A stretch of 64,000 nt of DNA from Trileptium ribeirensis (lineage: Eukaryota; Nematoda; Enoplea; Enoplida; Thoracostomopsidae), in NCBI GenBank assembly GCA_030248225.1, contig JASANE010026793.1, forward strand, positions 1-64,000, in the 5' to 3' direction. Positions 33,826 to 43,814 of the stretch are shown here, in pieces. The notes under the pieces were generated by a model that saw only the letters and a program-made list of their open reading frames with translations, was not told the DNA's origin and did not search any database. Within the stretch, counting starts at the first letter, position 1, and each line of letters begins with the position of its first letter. Made by a program: the position numbers and the translations under genes.

Positions 33826-34401
33826 AAGTATGTTACAGAGGTGCAGAGATGATACGTGTAATTGAATTATGGACCCGTATTCTTAAATGAGGGCAACCCT
33901 ACCCACAGGTAATTTTGGACCTACCTACGAGTAAACGTGACGTACTCTAAATCGCAATTATCACTACGAACAGCTTGCTGAGCGGAGCGAAGCGTAGCGT
34001 TTTTGTTTTCGTCAGAAGAGCAAAAATCGGCACCGTCTGTCCGTCCGATCGTCGAACTCTTCAATAACTACTGGGCCGATTCAATTTTTTTGTTTGAAAA
34101 GCCTAATATCCTTCAGGTATAAGAGATAGTTTTTTCCAAAAATTGTTTTAGTTAATAAGTAATTAACTAATTAGTTGAGCATGTTATCCTATTTTTAACA
34201 TTTTCAAACAAAAATTGCTAATTTTTCAATGAATAAATAATGCAAAGGTATTATTTTGGGGCGTATAGTCCATCTTGCTGTGGTGATTACGTATCTGGTG
34301 TTTATTAAAATTCGAAGATGTTAAAAACATGCCGATTGGTTAGTTTATTATCTAATTGCTAATTAATTATCTGTTTTGAAAAATTTCAGTGTTCAGAAAT
34401 G

Positions 34402-34878
34402 AAAAAAAATGTACACGAAGATTTTCTATGTCGCTGATCACGAATATGACATTTCTGAAGCTCTAAATGTTGGGTGCACATGTTAATTTGCTAATTAATT
34501 TTATGCAAATTTTAAAATCATCTCAAAATTGCTGATTTTTTGCATTCGGGGATTTTCGATGTCGCTGATCATGAATATGTGACATTTAAAGCTCTATGAT
34601 TTTTATATGTGCTAATTAGTTAATTAATTAGATAATTAGTTGATGTTACTAATTAAGTAATTAGCACGCATAAAAAATCATAGAGCTTTAAAAGTCACAT
34701 ATTTATGATCAACGAGATCGAAAACCCCCGAGCGCAAAAAATCAGCAATTTTGGAAAGATTTTAAAATTTGCATAAAATTAACTAATTAGCTAATTCACA
34801 TATGCAGCCAACCTTTAGAGCTTCAGAAATGTCATATTCGTGATCAGCGACAAAGAAAATCTTCTTGTGCATTTTTAT
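34402..34878. repeat. large fold-back palindrome in LINE 5' region
   Basis: The left arm, about 34402-34632, reads through CGCTGATCACGAATATGACA, GAAGCTCTAAATGTTGG and GATCATGAATATGTGACATT. The right arm, about 34645-34878, repeats the same blocks in inverse order and orientation (AAAGTCACATATTTATGATC, CCAACCTTTAGAGCTTC, TGTCATATTCGTGATCAGCG). Arms are around 230 bp with a short spacer rich in TAATTAG. The mini-LINE at 25765 has only the single-orientation version. Confidence 0.88.
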
Positions 34879-34966
34879 ATATGCTAATTAGTTAATTAAC
34901 TAGCTTATTTTTAGCTAGCTAGCTTTCTGTTTGCTGGATTTGAAATCATTTAGGTTTACATTTAAA

Positions 34967-35790
34967 ATGAGTAACGTTCGCATTACACGTACAAATAGCA
35001 ATATGGCCAATGAAAATGACAAATTATACTGTTCGATTGGAAGCTGTCAGAAGGAGATAAATGTAGCCAACAATGATTCCTACATCACCTGTTCCGTATG
35101 CGGGCTACACCAACACCTTGTTTGCTCAACATTATCCCACCAAACCTACAAAGAACTAATCAAGCCTAACCCACTTATTTTATTTACATGCTCCGGCTGT
35201 AATCCAACGGCTAAAAAGCTGCTTCGCGGTATAGAGCAAACCCTTGAATGTATCAAAGAGCTCATGTCTACAGTCCAAAAACAAGGCGACCAAATCAACG
35301 AATTGACCAATAAAGTTGAAAATATGTATCGATTGAACCCTGTACCAGAACTTGCTTCAAGTATTAATAGCAATGATCCACATTCGGGCAATTCGCATTG
35401 TTCCGTTGATGAGATCGTTGCCGAAGCAGTTCATAAGGTTCAGTATATGGAACGACGCAAGAAAAACCTGATATTGTTTAATGTCCCAGAGTTCCAGCCA
35501 ACTGACACTGAGGCTACTAAACCTAATAATTACGACATGTCCTTAACTAAACAACTTTTACTGTCACTAGCAAATAATGACGTCAACATAAATGATACTG
35601 CTACAGTGTTTCGACTTGGCAAGCCGACGTCAAATCGAGTACGCCCAATTAAAGTTATTTTCAACACAAAGATCTGACTCGTAAAGAGCAATTAAAACAA
35701 AAAAAGGATTATGAGATGTTTAAGCAACGAAAAGCCAAACGTGAAGCAGTGGGTTTCAAGAATGGACGAATTGTTCAAAATAACTTATAA
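34967..35790 (+). pseudogene. CR1-type ORF1 (PHD-like finger, coiled coil), frameshifted
   Basis: From the ATG at 34967 the frame is open to 35677, then shifts and continues to a stop near 35788. Residues 20-75 form a PHD-like zinc finger: YCSIGSCQKEI, ITCSVCGLHQHLVC and LFTCSGC supply Cys and His in the expected order. A coiled coil follows (KELMSTVQKQGDQINELTNK). The C-terminal part has MERRKKNLILFNVPE and TVFRLGKPTSNRVRPIKV, the RRM-like block also found in L1 ORF1 proteins. Such ORF1 proteins bind RNA and accompany the RT in the retrotransposition particle. The break lies at about 35675 (KVIFNTKI then a stop). Confidence 0.86.
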
Positions 35791-36009
35791 AATTAAACTT
35801 AAATAAAATGAACGATAATAATGAAATTAATAAATGTGACAATAGTATTAAGAATAATAATAATAGTGATCATTATAATTATATATAATAATATAAATTT
35901 CAGTTATAGAAACATAAATGATGATAATGAGGAAATCAATGGTAGTAATAGTGGTAAAAATGAAAATAGTGGAAATAATAGCAACATCACCATAAACCCC
36001 AATGACCCT

Positions 36010-38660
36010 CAAGTAAGACAAAACATCTTTTACCAAAAATAAACTTTCTAAAGTTGGTCATCGCGAAATATACACCTGATATAATTGCGATCACCTTAAC
36101 GTGGTGAAAAAATATTGATAACGCTGAAATGAGCTTGAAAGACTATGATTTGTTCCGACGAGACAGAGAACACTCGAGAGGAGATGGATGCTGCATATAT
36201 ATAGACGGATTTGTGTAGTATAAGCGCGGAAGATTATTTACCTCAAAATTTTTATTACATTGCTGCAACATCATTTACAATAATTAACCTGAAAACACTC
36301 ATTGTATGCTGTTACCGAGCCTCAAATAGCTCAGTCCTACAAAATAATACAATCAACAGTTTTATTGCTGCAACCCAGCATATGCCATTTGATAAAATTG
36401 TTATTATTGGTGACTTCAATTATCCAAGTATTGATTGGCAAAATATGATATGGCCAAACGCAGTAAACGACTTTATGGAAGCAATAAATGATTCAGGATA
36501 TAGTCAACTAGTTACCAAACCAACGCGGGCAAATAATGTACTTGATCTCATTTTCTGCAACTGCAAGAGTTACATTGTAAACGTTGATGTTCGTGCTGGT
36601 GTTGGTTGTAGTGATCACTTCGCAGTTATGGTTTGATATTGAACAACAAATAAGTAAAAATCGTCAGTCTGAACGAAAGCTTGACTGGGCTCGAGCAAAT
36701 TGTCAACAAATATGTAACTTTCTTACATCTAGCTTTCAAATACAAAAGTCCGATGACACGTTCTTAATCTGGGACAGGAATAAATCAGACATTGCGTTAT
36801 GTACCCGTAAAATGTAATAGAGATAGTAAAAACAAGCCATTGTGGGCAACCCGGCGATCTTGGAGGGCTGTTAAATTGCAACAAAACGCATACAAAAGGC
36901 ATAAACGACATAACTCAATTAACACTTCAAAACTATCAAAACGCTGTAAAACTAGCTGATGTTGAAATAAAACGGGATATAAAAAAGTATGAAAGACGGA
37001 TAACTACAAATATAAAATAAAGAACCTCCACCGTTTTGGAAGTGCGTTAAAAATAAAAGAAATATCTCTTCAATACCAAACACCTTAGTTATATCAAGCG
37101 GCACAATAACTCATGAACAAAAAATTGCAAATTCTTTTAACAAATATTTCATATCAATCTTCACAAACGAGGACTTGCATGGTAATCCTAAAAAATTACC
37201 ATATCGAACAACACGTCGAATAGAGACTGTGGATTTCACTGCCGAAGTTGTACTACGAGAAATTGAATTACTAAAATTAACAGCATCTCCTGGTTGTGAC
37301 AGTATTACTAACCAATATTTGTTTAAATGTCGGTACGTGTTTGCCTATATTCTAGCTGAACTGTTTAGCCGTAGTCTAACCTATAATCAGTTACCGTCTG
37401 ACTGGCTTATTAGTAAAGTGATACCAATACACAAAAAAGGTACTAAAATGGACGTTTCAAATTACAGACCAATTAGCTTAACCAGTTCATGCTGTAAGTT
37501 AATGGAACGAATTACTAAAAACCATCTCACACATTTTTTGAACATTAATATGACCATGATTTTGCGGATGTAATAATACTAGACTTTTCGAAAGCATTTG
37601 ATCTCGTCCCAGATAAACGTCTAATACATAAACTTGCATGGATGCTCCGGTTGTCTGTTACGCTGCTGGATTGAAACTTTTTAACGAAACAAGATCAATT
37701 CGCCAGTATTAATAACAAATGCTCTGAACTAGCGAGGGTTAGAAGGGGAGTACCGCAAGGATCGGTAGTAGGACCTCTTCTCTTTAATATTTACATAAAC
37801 GATATTGATGACTATTGTGGCGCTATTATAAATAAATTCGCTGATGACATAGCAATTTATCGACGAATACATAATAATTTCTCTATTCTCGATACTGATC
37901 AGCTTCAACTTGATCTGGACGGCAATACAACGTGGGCTAAAAATTGGCTAATGAAATTCTCAATTAATAAATGCGTCGTATTGCATTATGGACGCAACAA
38001 CCCATCTGCCGTATACACTATTAATAATACTAAGCTTCTTGTTTCTACTTCTGCAAATTATTTGGGTATAACTCTTAACACTGATCTAAAATTTTCTCAA
38101 CACTGCAACAAAATTACTTCATCAGCAATTAAAACAGTAAATATGGTTAGACGGAATTTCTACAATGTTGATAAAAAAATTGTTCCTAGTTTTAAATAAG
38201 TCGTTGATTCGGCCGAAAGTTGAACATGCTACCACAGTATGGTCGCCACAATTAAAGATGGATATTGCAAAAATAGAATCTGTGCAACGCAAAGCAACGA
38301 AAATGGTGTGTGGCCTACACTCTGCAACATACGAAAATAGACTAGATGTGTTGAAACTGCAATCCTTGGAAACTAGACGTTTGCGTGATGATTTTATAAT
38401 GATGTATAAGTTAACACATAGCTCTTCTGAGCTAGACGAACAACTGTTTGAACCTAACAATAATAATCAATTGAGAGGACACCAATAAAAGTGACGTAGC
38501 CGTTATCCGGCAACACGTACAACTTCACGACGATACAGCTTTGCTAAACGTAATATTTCGTTTTTGAATGCATTGCCACATGACGTCGTATCGGCTTCAT
38601 CAATTGCATCCTTCAAGGCTAGACTACATCAATCAGGCGTCCTCAACTCTATCCGATAAT
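36010..38660 (+). pseudogene. CR1-type ORF2 (endonuclease plus RT), multiply broken
   Basis: The APE-type endonuclease begins near PDIIAITLTW at 36077, with YDLFRRDREHSRGDGC, then IVIIGDFNYPSIDW at 36395-36435, NVLDLIFCN and GCSDHFAVM near 36600. The RT has LLKLTASPGCDSITN, LPSDWLISKVIPIHKKG, NYRPISLTSSCCKLMERI, then VIILDFSKAFDLVP after a break, GVPQGSVVGPLLFNIYINDID, NKFADDIAIY near 37835 and the usual C-terminal blocks (YLGITLNTDLKFSQHC, RPKVEHATTVWSP). It ends near 38658. About 40 residues that normally separate the MERI and DFSKAFD blocks are missing at about 37560. Stops at 36206, 36634, 37571, 37672 and 38198 and several shifts are evident. It is dead. Confidence 0.87.
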
Positions 38661-38839
38661 ACAAACATTTTACGGGAACCTTCAAGTTGGTCCCGTCAAC
38701 TCCCTTGTGGGTACAGCAATCATTCGCAAATGTTAGCTGAACACCGAAACATCCACGAGCGGGAGGTCAGTATAATTGTCTAAAACATGATACTTATTAT
38801 AAATTGATTAAATATTTAATTCAACACTGTAATTATATT

Positions 38840-41800
38840 TCCTTAACTCACTGGCCATAATTGTTTCTGCAGATCCACCAATTGACTGAGAATATCACTC
38901 GCTTAGGACCAGGGAATAACCGGAACCAAAATTTACCGGAACCGGAACCAGCAACCGGAACCGTCCATTTAAACCGGATCCGGAACCGGAACCGGAACCT
39001 GGTCTTCGAAATTTATATATACTAAAACAGATGATGGAAGAAATGAAGGTATAGTGGATTTAAAATGCATTAAAAATAACTTTTACATTAAACTTAAGGT
39101 TTTGCGATGGTATTATTGCCTTTCTGAAACTTTAAAGAGACTGATGAAGCTAATAATGTTTATTTATCGATCAAATATGTCGATTTTTGGACACCCAGAG
39201 CAAAAATGCCTTCCACTATACACCATTACATATACTGCGTCAAATCGAATATGCTTACAAAGCTTGGAGCGTAGAATACACACTTTCGCTCTGTCTCCAG
39301 TCGCCTCCCTTTACTACACATACGTTTGTTGTATGTTCTTCTATAGCCAAGCATACAGTAAGTACTTCTGCGTAAGCCATACTCTGTTACCGATTTGGAC
39401 CGGTTTAATTCAAACGTATCCCACAGACTTCTGGATGTGTAAAATAGCTGCTACACGCATCGACCTGGCTTTGATTTAACAAACTCCTGCAGGTTATTAT
39501 GAAAAATTCCTGCTCAAATTATGTGCCCTACTTACGTTTTACACGGCAAATTGGTTAGTTAATCTTTTCTTTTGCTTGGTTGTATTGGAGCTTGATCATT
39601 GTATAATATATATTACATATGTTTGGATTACAGGATAAAGCAAAAAACGTGGAAAAATTCAAACAAAATTTTTAAACCGGAATTCCGGTTCCGGTATGGT
39701 TTTTGCCCTTTGCCGGAACCGGAACCGGAACACGATTTTCGCCGGAACCGGAACCGGAATTCCGGTTACTCCCTGCTTAGGACGTAGCGGCACAGCGCTT
39801 AGATTTTAGGTCTTCAATGTCTGTGAGGACTTTTCCTTTTCGGTCCTCGTCGCCAGCCACTGCATCCGCGTTTCTTTCAGTACTCGCAACTTCTCTTGTT
39901 CGTCATCAATTCCATCTTGAACCAGCGCTTTTTCGAGTTCTTTTCGGAACGTCTCGAAACTTGATTCGCCTTTGTACGGTTTTAGATTTCGAACTTCGTT
40001 CTCCATCTTTACCATGATCGCTTGACCGATTGATTGTTGCGTTGTATTCGGTCATTGTGGCGTTTCTTTGGTTGTCACTTTGATCAGAACTTCAATCATT
40101 CTCGTCATCAAGTCGTTATTTTGTTGTACTTCTTGTACCTGATTCATGGTTTGACTCGGTCTTGTTATCATTTGCTGTGGTTAATGGTATTGGCATACAT
40201 ACGATGTTGCTGTTACCAAAGGTACTCCGGGATTAATTATGGAATTGCTTTTCGCGAGTGGCATTTGATTGTACTGTGGTACCATAGGCGTCGCACCATA
40301 TCCATACGCGTCGTTTTGTATTGCACCGATTGTTGTTGGTTGCACTTGGTTCCATATGCTCATCGTTGGAAACGTCCCGCAGTTCGTCGTCACATATAGG
40401 GCTTGCGCTTGGTTACATGCATTCGCGCTTTGGATTGCACCGAAATTCGTTATTATGCTAGGGACTTGTACTTGATTCCATGCATTCGTAATTTGGCTTG
40501 CACCGGTTCGTTCTTTATTTGCACCGGTTCGATCTTGAATTTCGCCGAATTGTTATTGACTTGTACCAAATTATTCGTGGTTCACGTCTATTTGGTCTCA
40601 GTTTGTTTTCTGTCGCATTTGATTTATGCCGATTCGATATCGATTTGCACCGAATTCATTGAAATTTGCACCAAATTGTTCGTGGTTCGGTTCGTTTTGA
40701 TCTCGGTTCACATTGAATTGTATTCGGGTTACACCGAGTTGGTTTTTCTTTGCACTGAATTGATAATCGCTTTTGCGACTTGGTCTCGATTTTCGTTATT
40801 TCGTGTTAATTGTGCACCGTATCTTTCTATGATTGCACCGAATTGATCGTAGCTTGCGTTAGGTTGGTCTTGTTTTGACTTCCACCGATTGCACCGAATT
40901 GCGTTCGATATTCACCAATTGTTGGTCTATTTTTATCGTTTTTGTTCGGTTGTTGTTGTAATTGCTCGTAGATCTCGACTGTGCTTCTTTTTGCACCGAT
41001 TTCTTTGTCGTTGTTAATGATTATTGTCAATCGTACTTGCTCCGATTCTTTCTCGTTGTTCGACGTCGTTTTTACTTGATCTTGCTCGAAAAATCTTCGT
41101 ATTTCGATTCCTTCATCTTAATCAGTGCTCTGTGTTTCTTTCCTTGGTTGTGCTTGCGGGATTTCTGGTTCATCGTGGTCGTATCTTTGACATAGTTGTT
41201 GCATTTCTTTGGTCAGGGTTGCATGCTTCTTTATGAATTGCAACTGCTTTTCTTTTTGTTGTTGCAGTTTTTGTATCGCATGTCGCATTTCTTTTTCGTG
41301 GTTATCTGTTTTTACGAATAACCTGTAGTTGTTTGTTTCTTCTTGAAACGTTTCGGTATACGTTAGTTGTAGACTTCTTTTGTCTTGCGATTGTTCTTGT
41401 ATTTTCGGTTCCGGCGGTTGTGACTCGAATTATCGAATTGTCTTCGAGTTTTTTTTGACACGTTCGGGTTTGTCATCGTTTCTTGTGCTTTTTCGCTTGA
41501 TGGTTCCTCTATCCCGACGTTCTTGTGTTTCGTCGTCGGTTCTTTGCCGATCATCGTCCTAGGTGGCGTTCTGTGAAATGGCACTTTAATATTTAGAATT
41601 TAAACAGGCTTGCATAAAAACGTCTTAGTTATATGGTCTACTAATTCCTACTACGATATAAATAATCCTTATTTGGCTTCTGTCTTATTTAGGGCTAAAG
41701 GGGTTGATTTTTGGGTTTTCGAAAAATACTAACCACTTATATTTTATTTTTAGACTGTTCCACTTTTACACTACATCGTGGTCAGCATGTTATTTTGTTT

Positions 41801-42056
41801 TGTTTTCTTGGGGGTAGGGGTTGGTAGGGGATTTTTCCTTATGGTATTAAAAGGAGACTAGATTCGTCACTGAAGGATTGTGTGGTCCGAGGTGTGGCCA
41901 GTAGAATGCCGGTGGGATGCTTTATATGGTTCGCGTCTTTCTTTTCGTGTGCGGTACTCGTGCCCTATATTTCGTGATGCGGCGTGATCCTTGCTCGAGT
42001 TCCAGATAATTTGGCAACAGACGCGTATAGTAAAGTTTTATTGCAAGGCATGATAA
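38840..42056 (-). mobile_element. LTR retroelement fragment: leader and gag-like region, decayed
   Basis: Read on the minus strand, 42056-42010 is the end of an LTR with a polyadenylation-type AATAAA, followed by a leader (42010-41590) shared with 49441-49711. A gag-like frame starts at 41584 (MPFHRTPPRTMIGKE). It passes through a basic stretch and a Q/N-rich region with recurring QFGAN and QFGAI words (about 40950-40200), then MVKMENEVRNLKPYKGE at 40015 with SFETFRKELEKALVQDGID, which resembles the start of a capsid domain. Many stops break it. No protease, RT or integrase is present; the element is cut off near 38840 by the LINE 3' end. The superfamily is not determined. A hAT element interrupts it at 38910-39775. 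Confidence 0.6.
38910..39775. mobile_element. 866-bp non-autonomous hAT element with exact 8-bp target duplication
   Basis: The termini are CAGGGAATAACCGGAACC on the left and GGTTACTCCCTG on the right. They are flanked by identical CTTAGGAC at 38902-38909 and 39776-39783; the 8-bp duplication and CAGGG ends are hAT features. Subterminal arrays of CCGGAA hexamers occur at both sides (38940-39000 and 39675-39765). The interior has only short frames and no transposase motif. It sits in the gag-like region of the LTR retroelement. Confidence 0.93.
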
Positions 42057-42177
42057 GAAGGGCGGTACATCCTAAGTCCAAAGGATAAATCTTGGTGGTT
42101 TGCGTCCTCGTCGTAGCCTCCCGGGCAATGCTAATAAACCGTCAAGCTGCACAGCGGCATCAAACCACCGTGCCCAC

Positions 42178-42254
42178 AATCTTGCCCTTAGGGGAATCAA
42201 TGATGGCCTCAAATTTTCCACCGCTGAGGCCATCATTGCTTCCCCCAAGATTCC
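42178..42254. repeat. long hairpin in LINE 5' region
   Basis: ATGATGGCCTCA (42200-42211) and TGAGGCCATCAT (42225-42236) form a perfect 12-bp stem around a 13-base loop. The pairing resumes outside with GGGGAA/TTCCCC and AATCTT/AAGATT, giving an interrupted stem of over 30 bases per side. It precedes ORF1 by about 120 bp and could be a transcript structure of the LINE. Confidence 0.85.
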
Positions 42255-42372
42255 TCTCCCATATATTACACTCTTACATATTATAAATATATGTTATGCA
42301 TATAGGATATATATAAGTATGTGGTGAAAGTATACATGTATGTATTCTTTATTATTACAATTCCAGTATACA

Positions 42373-43606
42373 TGAGTAATGAAAATAATAGTGCCCCGGT
42401 AACCGGCAATGGGGTCTCACAATCTCCGGAGAACCCACTCGGCAGCTCAGTGGTCGGGCCAAAGCGTGGCGAAGCAACGGCCACGACGAGCACCCTCGCA
42501 GGTGCAGCGACTGGTGAGGTGCGGCGACCGCCAAACCTCGAAACTGAAATCCAAAAAATGAACTTAGTGGCTGCTGTACCGCCTAGGCAGGAGGGGCATC
42601 CAGGAAATGAAAATGAAATGGTGCTGCCTGCTGTACATGCTTCGGCAGGGGGGTGGCTTTACGCCTCAAGCTGACCATTAAAACAGATTGTCTCATCGTG
42701 CTATACCTACTACGGCAGGGGAGATGAGACAGAAAGTGATTCTCATGATGTTGGGAAGACAATTAGCAAGTCAAGAAAGAACGTTGAACTGAAGATGAAA
42801 CAGTTTAGGGCAGCGATGGTGTCAGGACCCCAAGCCTCCAGTGGCAAAGGGAAAACCCGGGCCCAAAAAAGACTTGGACAGTCTGGAGCTGCCTAAAGAC
42901 AGGAGAAAACAAAAAGGGAAGTGTACGGCACCACTCCGGAAGCCCTAACAAACTGGCCAAAAGAGATGAAAAACTCACATCTCGTACGAAGGTTGGGTCA
43001 TACAGAATGGCAGCAGCATACGCACTGAATGCTGTCGTTGTTGAAACGGACAATGTCCGAAAGATGATTTCGAGCGGAGGACCTCTCCCTTGCCTTGGTG
43101 GATGCCACTGAGGGTGACCCACTGGCGAGGGAACTGGACTTCGAAGACTCTGGTCTTAGCAAAGGCTTTTTCAAGGTCACCTGCAATAATCAGGTAATCT
43201 TGGATTTTGTCAAGAGGACTGTGGAAAAAATGAATGCCTCTCAGAGGGAAGTTTTACTTGCCTCTGAGGTGGAAACTGTTAAAGTGGTCTGCTTTGTCTC
43301 AGATGCGGGCAAAAGACGGCCTACTGGAGATCCTGATGTGATCAAAAGGAAGATAGATTGTTGGAACCCGGTTGAACTTAATGTTCAAGACGGGTTTCCT
43401 ACTTCTTAAAGAACAGACAACATGGTCGTCTCTTTGGCTTCAGGGTGGCTCCCGAAATTCGAGAGCTCATTCGGGCCAAAGGGAACAGGCTAAGATATGA
43501 AATGACTTACATCTAGCTTTTTAACCCTGAAATCAGAATAGGCTCGGGACAGGGAGCTTTGGATTCCGATTCGGAGGATCGTCTTGCTGGTCCCAGCCAC
43601 AAATAG
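42373..43606 (+). pseudogene. LOA-like LINE ORF1, broken
   Basis: ATG at 42373 begins MSNENNSAPVTGNGVSQSPE, a Ser/Pro-rich N-terminus, and a first frame ends at 42674. Later frames carry basic stretches and, at 43095-43409, a globular block (GDPLARELDFEDSGLSKGFF, FVKRTVEKMNASQREVL). After another shift the frame reads LFGFRVAPEIRELIRAKGNR and ends near 43606 (DSDSEDRLAGPSHK). The layout fits an ORF1 of an I-group LINE with a folded RNA-binding C-terminal half; no CCHC knuckles were seen. At least four breaks. Confidence 0.62.
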
Positions 43607-43814
43607 TTTATTGATTATGTTGTGGGGCGTTCAGATCGATAGAACAAACCCAACTAAAACTAGACTTAAGGAAAGATATGTAGTCCTGCCCTAGGATAAA
43701 CCTGACAAAGCATGTGTGTAGACCGAGTGGTTCGCACTGCTAAATATGACCAGATGATGGCAGGTTGAGCTCATCATGATGAAACTCCCCTGACCATATA
43801 TCAGATTAACTACC

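Larger units (their letters stand above)
33975..38830 (+). mobile_element. near full-length CR1-type LINE, inactive
   Basis: The element has a roughly 1-kb AT-rich 5' region, ORF1, ORF2 with endonuclease and RT, and the 3' end CTTATTATAAATTGATTAAATATTTAA. Its sequence closely resembles the truncated copy at 19275-20630 and the mini-LINE at 25765-26490. The 5' boundary near the CTTGCTGAGCGGAGCGAAGC block is an estimate. Several stops, frameshifts and one RT deletion make it non-functional. Confidence 0.88.

Noticed and set aside
39054..39479. 141-codon plus-strand frame
   Set aside because: Lies inside the non-autonomous hAT element; the related copies do not keep the frame.
40034..41236. Plus-strand frames rich in Cys, Phe and Leu
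   Set aside because: They are the antisense of the Q/N-rich gag-like region.
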